Shown: piece after piece, positions 1 through 8,655 of the stretch
Layout of the letters: the number at the start of each line of letters is the position of its first letter
Numbering within the stretch: position 1 is the first letter of the stretch
From: CALBPI01 sp045110335
GTDB taxonomy: Bacteria > Pseudomonadota > Gammaproteobacteria > Steroidobacterales > Woeseiaceae
Reading direction: 5' to 3'
Assembly (NCBI GenBank): GCA_045110335.1
Contig: JBGCGB010000001.1
Span: 157,803-221,802, forward strand
Length of the DNA: 64,000 bases
Position numbers and translations under genes: made by a program
Notes under the pieces: model-generated
What the model saw: only the letters and a program-made list of their open reading frames with translations
Told to the model about the DNA's origin: nothing
Database searches by the model: none

Positions 1-1
1 G

Positions 2-124
2 ACACCGGCGCTGGAAAGTCGTATCTCCAAAGCGATGGATATTACTTATCGCAGTGTACTTGGCATCTATGCTTGTACCTTGTTAGCGGCGCTATTTGGC
101 ATTGCTAAGCCCATCTTGTGGTAG
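2..124 (+). CDS. C-terminal fragment of an unidentified, probably membrane protein
   Basis: An open frame runs from the left edge to a TAG stop and supplies the last 40 residues of a protein whose start lies outside the window. The final half is hydrophobic, with a stretch of about 20 residues rich in Leu, Ala and Ile that would fit a last transmembrane helix. It ends 15 bp before the next gene on the same strand, so the two may be co-transcribed. The fragment is too short to name a family. A transporter is a guess from composition only. Confidence 0.45.
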   Translation, partial: TPALESRISKAMDITYRSVLGIYACTLLAALFGIAKPILW

Positions 125-139
125 AGACCTAGCGTCGCC

Positions 140-2149
140 ATGTCGAAGCCCGGCGAAACCACCTTTCCCACCCTGTTCTCGCCGATCAAGATTGGTGGTC
201 GAACGTTAAAGAACCGTATCGTGCATGCGTCAATGACGACGCGCTATGTTCGCGATGGTCAGGTCACCGAACGATTCCTGGATTACCATCGAAACCGGAT
301 CATTGGTGGTTGCGGTGCGATTATTACTGAGCCGATGAACACGGCTTCTTCGCAGAAGGCACCAGCCCGTCTCAATGTTCATGATGGCAGTGCGATTGAT
401 GATCTGCGTCCGCTTATTGAACTGGCTAATGAACACGATTGTGCGCTCATTATTCAGGTTCAGGATCGAGGTCGCGGACGCCATGAGGGCGGTCGTGTTG
501 ACCAAGCGAATGGCGCGTCGGCGTTGCCTGACGATATCAGTTGGACGGTGCCGCACCCCATGTCCAAATCGGCTATTGCCGAAATGGTTGCCGAGATGGC
601 TGAGAGTTGTCGCCTTTTGGCGGCCGCCGGTGTTGCTGGCGCTGAAATTGTAGCCGGCCATGGTCATTTGATTCACCAGTTTCTTTCGCCATGGTCGAAT
701 CAGCGGACAGACGAGTATGGCGGATCATTGGAGGGACGTTGTCAATTCCTGAAAGAGATCTACGAGGCGATTCGTCACGCAACGCCGGCAGACTTCATGC
801 TTGGCATCAAATTACCCGGTGAAGATGGCGTCGACGGCAGTATTGATTTGGCGGAGGCCTCACGAATAGCGGCGCATGTTGGTGAAACACTTGCGCCCGA
901 TTTCTGGACATTCGCGTGGGGTACTCATGCGAATACGTTGTATCGGCACTTGCCGGATGCGAATGGGCCGCCGGTACCTTACGCAACGCCTAGTCGCACA
1001 CTCCGACAAACTTGTCCCGATATCCCGGCCGGTGCGTTAGGCTATATCCTTGATGCGCATCAGGCAGAGCGCCAATTGACGGATGGCAGTGGTGATCTTG
1101 CGATGATCGGGCGGGCACTGATCACCGATCCTGCATGGCCGAACAAGTTTCTGGAAGGCCGCGATGCGGATGTTCGGTATTGTGTCTCCTGCAATAGCTG
1201 CTGGCGCGCGATTATCGAAAACAACGATCTCGCCTGCGATAACAATCCCAGAGTCGGGTTCGCCGAAGAGGCCGATTGGAAGCCGTCCGCGATTCGGCAA
1301 CCGGCCAAAAAGGTAGCCGTTGTCGGCAACGGCATTGCCGGCCTCGAAGCGGCGTGGGCATTGGCAGAGTCCGGTCTTCGGGTCTGTGTTTTCGGGCATG
1401 GCGAAGAGGGTGGTGGTAGCACGCGTATCCATGCCGAATTACCTGGCGGCGAGAATTTGAGCAGTATCTACGACTATCAAATGCTACGTCTGCAGCAAAG
1501 TGCGGCCGAGTTGTCGTTTGGCCAAAGAGTCAGTGCAGATCAAGTAATGGACTATGCGCCCGACGCGGTTGTGCTCGCGACGGGTGCCGAACTTTCAACA
1601 CCACGATGGTTGGATCAGGATTGGCGTGACGAAGGTTTAATCACCGATATCCGCGATTTTTGCAAAACGTTTTTATTGAGCCCGGCTGCCAGTGATGGCC
1701 GACTGATTATTCATGATCAGGACCATACGGAAATGACGTATGCCGCTGCCGAGTATTTTGCCGACTATTTCTCGGAAGTGGTGATCGTGACACCGAGAGA
1801 GCGCATTGCTACCGACGTTGCGCTGGTGACACGTCAGGGTATCTATCAGCGCTTGCATGACAAACGCGTTCAGTTAATTACTTGTGCTCAGCCTGTGCCG
1901 GATCAAACTTTCGATGACGGGCGGTTCGCCTATGCCAATGTGTTCAATGGCGATGTCGGTTATGTCGACGACATGGCGGGCGTCACGTTCGCTACGCCGC
2001 GACAGCCTAATCTGCAAATGCTCGATGAGTTGACGGCACAGGTTGAGAATATACAGCTGGTCGGTGATTGCTATGCACCGCGTACCGTCATGGCTGCGAC
2101 GCGCGAGGGTCATGCCGCTGCGTTGCGCCTGCTTTCCGACTGGACTTGA
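140..2149 (+). CDS. NADH:flavin oxidoreductase / 2,4-dienoyl-CoA reductase-like Fe-S flavoprotein
   Basis: A 669-residue multidomain flavoprotein of the FadH / trimethylamine dehydrogenase type. Residues 1-350 form the old-yellow-enzyme TIM barrel (N-terminal FSPIKIGGRTLKNRIV; GHGHLIHQFLSP and the NQRTDEYGGSLEGR motif that helps bind FMN). A 4Fe-4S cluster motif follows near residues 350-368 (CVSCNSCW then CDNNP). A dinucleotide-binding fold starts near residue 393 (VAVVGNGIAGLEAAWALAESG shortened here to the GNGIAGLEA core). Family members pass electrons from NAD(P)H through FAD and the cluster to FMN, reducing enoyl-CoA esters or oxidising amines. The substrate cannot be read from sequence. 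It lies 15 bp after the partial upstream gene. Confidence 0.88.
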   Translation: MSKPGETTFPTLFSPIKIGGRTLKNRIVHASMTTRYVRDGQVTERFLDYHRNRIIGGCGAIITEPMNTASSQKAPARLNVHDGSAIDDLRPLIELANEHDCALIIQVQDRGRGRHEGGRVDQANGASALPDDISWTVPHPMSKSAIAEMVAEMAESCRLLAAAGVAGAEIVAGHGHLIHQFLSPWSNQRTDEYGGSLEGRCQFLKEIYEAIRHATPADFMLGIKLPGEDGVDGSIDLAEASRIAAHVGETLAPDFWTFAWGTHANTLYRHLPDANGPPVPYATPSRTLRQTCPDIPAGALGYILDAHQAERQLTDGSGDLAMIGRALITDPAWPNKFLEGRDADVRYCVSCNSCWRAIIENNDLACDNNPRVGFAEEADWKPSAIRQPAKKVAVVGNGIAGLEAAWALAESGLRVCVFGHGEEGGGSTRIHAELPGGENLSSIYDYQMLRLQQSAAELSFGQRVSADQVMDYAPDAVVLATGAELSTPRWLDQDWRDEGLITDIRDFCKTFLLSPAASDGRLIIHDQDHTEMTYAAAEYFADYFSEVVIVTPRERIATDVALVTRQGIYQRLHDKRVQLITCAQPVPDQTFDDGRFAYANVFNGDVGYVDDMAGVTFATPRQPNLQMLDELTAQVENIQLVGDCYAPRTVMAATREGHAAALRLLSDWT

Positions 2150-2223
2150 TCAGCGACTTTGTAGGTCTGTCGGTAGCATCGCTACGCAGCTCGTTGTTAA
2201 CGGCAAGCGATGCATAGCTTGTC

Positions 2224-3621
2224 CTAGCAGTCGACGTAGCTTACCGGTACTTCAATCACATTCGCCGCCAGTCCGCCACGAGACGTCTCTTTGTACTTTT
2301 CTTTCATATCACGACCGGTATCGCGCATCGTTTGAATGACTTTGTCCAACGAGACCATATGATCGCCATCGCCTCTTAGCGCCAGACGGGCGGCATTGAT
2401 CGCCTTCACCGCGGCCATGGCATTACGTTCGATACAGGGTACTTGCACCAGTCCTGCGATGGGATCGCAGGTTAGGCCGAGATTGTGTTCCATCGCAATT
2501 TCCGCGGCATTCTCACACTGCCGGGGCGTTCCGCCAAGTACTTCCGTCAAGCCACCAGCAGCCATAGAGCAAGCCGAGCCGACTTCGCCCTGGCAACCGA
2601 CCTCGGCGCCGCTGATGGAAGCGTTCTCTTTGAACAGCAGACCGATTGCGCCGCAAGTTAGCAGAAATTTGCGAATACCGGCCTCGTTAGCGCCGGGTAC
2701 AAATCGCTGATAGTAATGGAGGACCGCGGGAATGATGCCGGCAGCGCCATTGGTGGGCGCCGTGACAACGCGTCCGCCTGCGGCATTCTCTTCGTTCACC
2801 GCTAGCGCATACAAATTAACCCAGTCCATGATCATCAAAGGATCGGATAGGCCAGCCTCGGGTCGTTCGCACAATTGTTGATACATCGACGCGGCGCGCC
2901 GGCGCACTTTGAGTCCGGGTAGCACACCGTCAGTCCGACACCCGCGTGTCACGCAGTCTTGCATAGCTTGCCAGATGGCATCGAGACCGTTGTCGATCTG
3001 GCTGTCATCTTGCCAGGCTCTTTCATTGGCTCGCATCACGTCCGAGATAGAGAGTCCTTCGGTATCGCAGATTTTCAGAAGTGCCTCGCCCGTAGTGAAC
3101 GGATAGCGTTGCGGCACGTCGTCGGCGACGATACTGCCGGTTTCTGCTTGATCTTCATCGACGACAAATCCGCCGCCGACTGAATAATAGGCGCGTTCTA
3201 AGACAACGTTTCCATCAGTATCGAAAGCCGTGAGGCGCATCGCGTTAGGATGGTACGGCAGTCGTTTGCGAACCCTGAACTTAAGATGGTTCTTTGGATT
3301 AAAACTGATCGACTGGATGCCACCGAGCAAGAGTTTCTTCTCGGTGCTGACGGTTTCCAGCAGGCTCGGGATTTGATCAGGATCGATCAGGTCGGGCAGT
3401 AGTCCCATCAAGCCCAGTTGCACCGCTTTGTGTGTGCCATGCCCCCGTCCTGTCGCCCCTAATGACCCAAACAATTGTGCTTCGACGCGAGACGTGTTGT
3501 TAAGGTTACCGGTCGACTTAAGCTGGTCTACAAATTGTTTGGAGGCCAGCATAGGGCCTACGGTATGAGAGCTCGATGGACCAATGCCGATCTTGAAGAG
3601 ATGGAATGTGCTGATTGTCAT
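2224..3621 (-). CDS. sdaA: L-serine dehydratase, single-chain iron-sulfur type
   Basis: Converts L-serine to pyruvate and ammonia in the cytoplasm using an oxygen-sensitive 4Fe-4S cluster. The N-terminus (STFHLFKIGIGPSSSHTVGP) is the hallmark of this family's beta domain. The alpha domain follows from about residue 190, with TAPTNGAAGIIPAVL and conserved cysteines in LLTCGAIG, GCQGEVGSACSMAA and GLTCDPIAGLVQVPC. At 465 residues it matches the fused one-chain form (about 455). It is transcribed leftward with a 270-bp divergent region separating it from the propeller/amidohydrolase gene. No partner gene is nearby, so it probably stands alone in serine catabolism. Confidence 0.95.
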   Translation of the reverse strand: MTISTFHLFKIGIGPSSSHTVGPMLASKQFVDQLKSTGNLNNTSRVEAQLFGSLGATGRGHGTHKAVQLGLMGLLPDLIDPDQIPSLLETVSTEKKLLLGGIQSISFNPKNHLKFRVRKRLPYHPNAMRLTAFDTDGNVVLERAYYSVGGGFVVDEDQAETGSIVADDVPQRYPFTTGEALLKICDTEGLSISDVMRANERAWQDDSQIDNGLDAIWQAMQDCVTRGCRTDGVLPGLKVRRRAASMYQQLCERPEAGLSDPLMIMDWVNLYALAVNEENAAGGRVVTAPTNGAAGIIPAVLHYYQRFVPGANEAGIRKFLLTCGAIGLLFKENASISGAEVGCQGEVGSACSMAAGGLTEVLGGTPRQCENAAEIAMEHNLGLTCDPIAGLVQVPCIERNAMAAVKAINAARLALRGDGDHMVSLDKVIQTMRDTGRDMKEKYKETSRGGLAANVIEVPVSYVDC

Positions 3622-3891
3622 GATGTATCCCCATACGTCACACGCATGATAACCGATCAGTCGCTGTTCAGCGCATGCATCGAGCGGTCAGCCAGCCGTC
3701 ATCCTTTGACGGTCAACTGTAAATGTCGCTGCCGGAGATTTTTCTGATCAACAGCTTGCCGGACAAATCCCGTTTCTGGAGATTTGCGATTGGTTGACGC
3801 TGATACGTCCAGTGAAAACGCACCCTATGACATTCTGCGCTAAGCTTGTCGCTTCGCTGTATTCGGGCGTTGGCTATTTTGAGGGTTTCTT

Positions 3892-6800
3892 ATGCATCGT
3901 TGGTTGACTGTTGTTTCGCTGTTCGTGGTCATGTCTTCGGTTGTTGCCGCGGAAGAAAAAAAGGACTGGTCGGTCGAAAAACCCGGCGGCGAGCCATTTG
4001 AGGTCAACATCGACGTTGATGAAGGTACCTGGATGAGTCTGGACGTAAGTCCGGACGACCGTTTTATTGTTTTCGATTTACTGGGTGATATTTATCGAGT
4101 GCCTGCTGCCGGTGGCGACGCAGAAGTGCTTCATTCGGGTGTGTCCTGGAGCATGCAGCCACGTTATTCGCCGGACGGTGAGACCATTGCATTTACCAGC
4201 GATGCGGGGGGTGCGGATAACCTTTGGTTGATGAATTCGGACGGATCGAAACCGCGTCAACTCACCAATGAACGGTTTCGATTGTTAAATAATCCGGCAT
4301 GGTCAGCGGACGGGCAGTACATCGCCGCACGAAAGCATTTCACGACCCAACGCTCGCTCGGTACCGGTGAGATCTGGATGTACCACACGAACGGTGGCAG
4401 CGGTGTTCGCGTCACGAAGAAGCCAAGCGATCGACATCAAAAGGAGATCGGTGAGCCAGTCTTCTCGCCGGATGGTCAATATCTCTATTACAGTCGCGAC
4501 TCGACCAGTGGTCCGTCTTTTCAATATGCCCAAGACTCGAACGGCGAAATTTTCCGGATCGACCGGGTCGATATGCGAACAGGCGAAGTATCGGCATTTG
4601 TAACGGGTGCTGGAGGAGCGGTAAGGCCACAGCCTTCACCGGATGGCAAGTCCCTGGCGTTTGTTCGTCGCGAACGTGCGAAGTCGCATCTATTTATTAA
4701 AGACCTGGAAAGCGGTCGTGTCCGAAAGCTCTACGAGCCACTCGACCAGGACTTGCAAGAAATTTGGGCTGTGCATGGTGTCTATCCAAATTTCGACTGG
4801 ACATCGGATAGTTCGGAGATCGTTATCTGGGCGGGCGGGAAGATTCGGCGCATTAACGTTAGCGACGGATCGGCTGCGATTGTGCCATTTCGCGTTACCG
4901 ACACTCGAACTGTCCATCGCGCACCACGACCCAAAGTCGATGTCGCGCCGGCGCAGTTTGATGCCAAGATGGTCCGGTCGGCGGAGGTGTCCCCGGATGG
5001 AAAATCCGTTGTTTTCGAATCCGCTGGTCGGCTCTACACGAAAACACTGCCCGACGGCCAACCCAAGCGTCTAACGACTGATCGCGAACGCGGGTTTGAG
5101 TTCTTTCCATCCTGGTCACCCGATTCACGTCAGATCGTCTTTGTTAGCTGGGAAGATAATCGTTTGGGGCAAATTCGAACGGTACGGGCGACTGGCGGTA
5201 GGAGCAAGACCTTATCGATTAGCCCGGGACACTTTCGACACCCCAGGTTTTCACCCAGTGGCGATCATATTGTGTTTACTGCCGAGCGCGGTGGCTACCT
5301 GACCAACCCAGACTGGTCCGAGACCACCGGTGTGATGCTGATGCCCGCAATCGGTGGCGCAGCTTCGTTGATTTCCGAATCTGGCGCTTATCCGCATTTC
5401 GGTCGCAACGATGAACGTGTTTTCGTCGTTCGCGGTGGCCGATCTTCCCAGCAATTGGTTAGCGTCGACTTGAATGGCTTCGATGAGCGCGTTCATGCGA
5501 CAACAACCTTTGCGCGCCGGTTGACGATGGCGCCAGACGAAAAACACATCCTGTTTCGCGAGAACTACCATGTTTATGTAGCGCCGATGCCGCCGGGCGG
5601 CGAACCGTTGGCGCTGTCTCCCAAGGCTGGTGCTGTGCCGCTGAATCGCGTGACGGGAGACGGTGGGAACTACGCGCATTGGTCGCCGGATGGCCAAGTA
5701 CTTTACTGGAGCCTCGGATCAACGTTGATGAGCGCGCCAATCGCTGAGCTGCTCGCTAAATCTGACGGTAAATTGAGTTATACAGCACCAGAGTCCGGAG
5801 TCTCATTGGCCGTTAGGCATGAATCCGATGTGCCGGACGGTATGGTCGCATTGGCCGGTGCCAAGCTGATTACGATGTCAGGCGTTGATGGCGGTATCGT
5901 AGAAGATGGTGTCATTCTCATTGACGGTAATCGTATTCAAGCGGTTGGGTCGCGGGACAGCGTTACGATTCCCGAGACGGCAAAAGTGATCGATGTCTCC
6001 AGCAGGACGATCATTCCCGGCTTGATCGATGCCCATGCGCATGGCGGGCAGGGTGATGACATCATTCCCCAGCAAAACTGGGTTAATTACGCGACCCTGT
6101 CTCTCGGCGTGACGACGATACATGATCCGTCCAATGACGCGACAGAGATTTTCGCTGCAGCGGAGATGCAACGAACTGGCGCCATTCTGGCACCTAGAAT
6201 CTTTTCAACCGGCGATATCGTCTATGGTGCCAAGTCTGCTTTTTTTGCCGATATCAATACGGCAGAAGATGCGGCGGAACACGTGCGACGCTTGAAGGCG
6301 CAAGGCGCGGTCAGCATCAAGAACTACAACCAGCCGCGTCGTGAACAACGACAACAAGTAGCCGCTGCAGCCCGCGATGAAAACATGTTGGTGGTTGCCG
6401 AGGGCGGGTCGCTGTTCCACATGGATTTATCGATGGTGGCCGACGGCAACAGTGGTATCGAGCACAACTTGCCTCAGTCCGTATTGTACGAAGATGTGAT
6501 TCAATTTTGGTCGCAAACGGATGTTAGCTACACGCCGACACTGGTGGTCACGTTTGGCGGACCACCTGCCGAGCGTTACTGGTATCAACATACCGAAGTC
6601 TGGAAGCATCCTATCTTGTCAAAGTTTGTCCCGCCGAATATTTTGCAACCTCGTTCGGTCCGTCGCGAGATGGCACCGGATGCTGACTACTTCCATATTG
6701 TGAGCGCCCGGACGTCGAAGCAGCTCGCCGATGCCGGTGTTGCTGTCAGTATCGGTGCTCATGGTCAGCGGGAAGGACTCGCGAGCCATTGGGAAATGTG

Positions 6801-7083
6801 GGGTTTTGCACAAGGCGGTATGAGCGCCATCGAGGCGCTGGCGACGGCAACGACGCAGCCCGCGCGTCACCTGGGCATGGCGGATGATATCGGTAGTATC
6901 GAAGTCGGTAAGTTGGCCGATCTGGTCGTGATCGATGCCGATATCAGCGAAGATATTTTCAAATCGGACAAGGTCTCGCTGGTGATGCTGAATGGTCGCC
7001 TATATGATGCGGCAACGATGAACGAGATGTTGACTGGCGAGCGGGAAACCGCACCGATGTATTGGCAAGATCAGGTGGATTAG
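3892..7083 (+). CDS. Secreted TolB-like beta-propeller / amidohydrolase fusion protein
   Basis: A 1063-residue protein with a signal peptide (residues 1-20, ending VVAAEEK). Residues 25-650 carry repeated WD40/TolB-type blades (recurring SPDG, SPDGQ and PSPDGK turns). Residues 660-1055 form an amidohydrolase domain: GAKLITMSG start, the metal motif H715-A-H717 in DAHAHGG, a candidate metal-bridging lysine K810 in SIKNY, a histidine in EHNLP, GAHGQ, and the C-terminal GKLADLVVID. This architecture is annotated widely as an amidohydrolase or imidazolonepropionase-like exported hydrolase. The substrate is unknown, with a cyclic amide or peptide likely. The propeller may bind substrate or gate access. 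A GNAT gene follows after 6 bp. Confidence 0.85.
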   Translation: MHRWLTVVSLFVVMSSVVAAEEKKDWSVEKPGGEPFEVNIDVDEGTWMSLDVSPDDRFIVFDLLGDIYRVPAAGGDAEVLHSGVSWSMQPRYSPDGETIAFTSDAGGADNLWLMNSDGSKPRQLTNERFRLLNNPAWSADGQYIAARKHFTTQRSLGTGEIWMYHTNGGSGVRVTKKPSDRHQKEIGEPVFSPDGQYLYYSRDSTSGPSFQYAQDSNGEIFRIDRVDMRTGEVSAFVTGAGGAVRPQPSPDGKSLAFVRRERAKSHLFIKDLESGRVRKLYEPLDQDLQEIWAVHGVYPNFDWTSDSSEIVIWAGGKIRRINVSDGSAAIVPFRVTDTRTVHRAPRPKVDVAPAQFDAKMVRSAEVSPDGKSVVFESAGRLYTKTLPDGQPKRLTTDRERGFEFFPSWSPDSRQIVFVSWEDNRLGQIRTVRATGGRSKTLSISPGHFRHPRFSPSGDHIVFTAERGGYLTNPDWSETTGVMLMPAIGGAASLISESGAYPHFGRNDERVFVVRGGRSSQQLVSVDLNGFDERVHATTTFARRLTMAPDEKHILFRENYHVYVAPMPPGGEPLALSPKAGAVPLNRVTGDGGNYAHWSPDGQVLYWSLGSTLMSAPIAELLAKSDGKLSYTAPESGVSLAVRHESDVPDGMVALAGAKLITMSGVDGGIVEDGVILIDGNRIQAVGSRDSVTIPETAKVIDVSSRTIIPGLIDAHAHGGQGDDIIPQQNWVNYATLSLGVTTIHDPSNDATEIFAAAEMQRTGAILAPRIFSTGDIVYGAKSAFFADINTAEDAAEHVRRLKAQGAVSIKNYNQPRREQRQQVAAAARDENMLVVAEGGSLFHMDLSMVADGNSGIEHNLPQSVLYEDVIQFWSQTDVSYTPTLVVTFGGPPAERYWYQHTEVWKHPILSKFVPPNILQPRSVRREMAPDADYFHIVSARTSKQLADAGVAVSIGAHGQREGLASHWEMWGFAQGGMSAIEALATATTQPARHLGMADDIGSIEVGKLADLVVIDADISEDIFKSDKVSLVMLNGRLYDAATMNEMLTGERETAPMYWQDQVD

Positions 7084-7089
7084 AACCGA

Positions 7090-7500
7090 ATGGATGACAT
7101 TTTTTATACCGACGAAGAGCCGATAGACGCTGATCAATTCATCGATTTGCTGGAAAGGTCAGGTCTGGGTGAGCGGCGACCCGTGGATGACCGGCAGCGT
7201 ATAGCGTCGATGGTGTTGAATGCCGATATCTTGATGACTGCCTGGCGCGGTGACCTCCTTGTCGGCATCGCTCGGTCTGTCACAGACTTTTCATATTGCT
7301 GCTATCTGTCGGATCTGGCGGTGGATCGTACGCTGTACCGTCAGGGGATTGGCCGTACGCTTATGCAAAAGACCGCGGCACTCGTCGCACCAGCCTGCAA
7401 ATTGATCCTATTGAGTGCGCCGGATGCTACGGAATACTATCCTGCGCAGGGTTTTAGTCCGCACGACAGTGCATGGGTACGCAACGCCGGCGACTTCTAG
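7090..7500 (+). CDS. GNAT family N-acetyltransferase
   Basis: A 136-residue single-domain protein with the GNAT core: the beta4 strand segment YLSDLAVDRTLYRQGIG contains the acetyl-CoA pyrophosphate loop (RQGIGR, the usual R/Q-x-x-G-x-G/A), and a late YPAQGF segment matches the common YxxxGF motif of motif B. Family members move an acetyl group from acetyl-CoA to an amine of a small molecule or protein; the acceptor is not predictable. It starts 6 bp after the amidohydrolase stop, so the two are almost certainly co-transcribed. Its last 4 bp overlap the 3' end of the convergent gene. Confidence 0.85.
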   Translation: MDDIFYTDEEPIDADQFIDLLERSGLGERRPVDDRQRIASMVLNADILMTAWRGDLLVGIARSVTDFSYCCYLSDLAVDRTLYRQGIGRTLMQKTAALVAPACKLILLSAPDATEYYPAQGFSPHDSAWVRNAGDF

Positions 7501-8363
7501 TTAACGTCGCCGATGGGTATCAGCGCATCGTCAGTGCTAACCGATTGCTCGATAGAACCCACTTTCTGCAGCGCGTCACTGATGCGTCGTATCCAGCTGG
7601 GTTCCAGTAAGCCGTTTGTTGACCATGCTGTTTGGTCAAGCCAGGCACTGACTTCGCCCGGCGCGAGCGCATAGCGATCGGCAAACAGGTCACGGCTGGC
7701 GGGCTGTAGTTTGAGCAGGTTCGCTATGGATAGTGCTGCCCGTAGAATGGCCGCGGCGATTTCACCAGAAAAAGCACTCTTGTCTGACAGGCAGGCAACG
7801 AAGCAGGGCCACGGTGTTGGTAATACGCCGACTCTCCTAAAAACGCCTTGGTCGACATAGGGCTGGGTTGTGAATTGCTCCCACAGGAAGATGTCGGCAT
7901 CACCATTCGTCAATGCATCGACGGCGCCGCCCAGTGTATTGACCACGCAGAACGCCGGTTTTTCCGGCCAAAGCTGCTGTTCTGCGTAGATATTCGCCAT
8001 CAGGTGCGATCCAGACCCGTAGCGGCTGATGGCGAAACGATGACCTTCAAGATCTTTTTCATGGTTTAACACGGACGCCGAGGCGACATGGATGCCCCAA
8101 CGCAGCGGAGATGAGACGTATTCACCGACGATGCGATAGCCACGCTGTTTGCTAATCCCCGCCACCGCGCCTTCCGTCAGCAACAGCGCCACGTCGGCCT
8201 CACCGGTTTGCAGCTGGTCGATCATGGCACCAGTACCCTCGGCGATATCGGTCCACGCTATTGTTAAGCCAGTACTTTCCAATACATCGCTTTGCGCCAA
8301 TAGTCGCCACGGTAAGTTGAAGTGCTCGGGGACACCGATCACTTTGATTTTGTGATTTTTCAT
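7497..8363 (-). CDS. Periplasmic-binding-protein-like protein without signal peptide
   Basis: A 288-residue protein with the fold of an ABC-type solute-binding protein (NMT1/SsuA/PhnD-like): an opening beta strand KIKVIGVPEHFNLPW, the middle GEADVALLLTEGA strand/turn, then GHRFAISRYGSGSHLMANI and LTNGDADIFLWEQF, which typically line the ligand cleft. There is no signal peptide or lipobox, and no permease or ATPase gene is adjacent, so it probably acts in the cytoplasm as a sensor or an enzyme-like binding protein rather than as a transporter subunit. Its 3' end overlaps the GNAT gene by 4 bp. The ligand is unknown. Confidence 0.7.
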   Translation of the reverse strand: MKNHKIKVIGVPEHFNLPWRLLAQSDVLESTGLTIAWTDIAEGTGAMIDQLQTGEADVALLLTEGAVAGISKQRGYRIVGEYVSSPLRWGIHVASASVLNHEKDLEGHRFAISRYGSGSHLMANIYAEQQLWPEKPAFCVVNTLGGAVDALTNGDADIFLWEQFTTQPYVDQGVFRRVGVLPTPWPCFVACLSDKSAFSGEIAAAILRAALSIANLLKLQPASRDLFADRYALAPGEVSAWLDQTAWSTNGLLEPSWIRRISDALQKVGSIEQSVSTDDALIPIGDVN

Positions 8364-8498
8364 AGCGCAGAAGTTACCTCGTTAACGCGTTCTTGACCAC
8401 TGCGCCAGTACTCAGTACTTCGCGATGCTGGCTTGCAAGTGAGGGTAAGCGCCTGAAAGTGGAACGTCTTCATACCGTATTTTCGGCACGGAGACCGA

Positions 8499-8538
8499 CT
8501 GTCATCGTTCCGTAACAAAATCGTCATTTCCATTTCAT
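8499..8538 (+). promoter_or_regulatory. Candidate tandem Pho box (PhoB operator)
   Basis: Four 7-bp units start exactly 11 bp apart: CTGTCAT (8499), CCGTAAC (8510), TCGTCAT (8521) and ATTTCAT (8532), separated by 4-bp spacers such as AAAA. The known PhoB site is a pair of CTGTCAT-like direct repeats with 11-bp periodicity and an A/T-rich 4-bp spacer. Matches to the consensus unit are 7, 4, 5 and 5 of 7. A weak -10-like TTCTAT lies about 8 bp after the last unit, as expected for a PhoB-activated promoter that replaces the -35 box. It lies about 120 bp before the lipoprotein start. Confidence 0.5.
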
Positions 8539-8655
8539 CATTCGATTCTATCTTCACGTTCGACAGCTGATGAAGGCGTGATCGGTATCCCCATGCCATT
8601 TCAAGATCGACAGCCCTTGCTAACCCTTAAGTTCGCTAGATTTGGAGTAGCTCAA

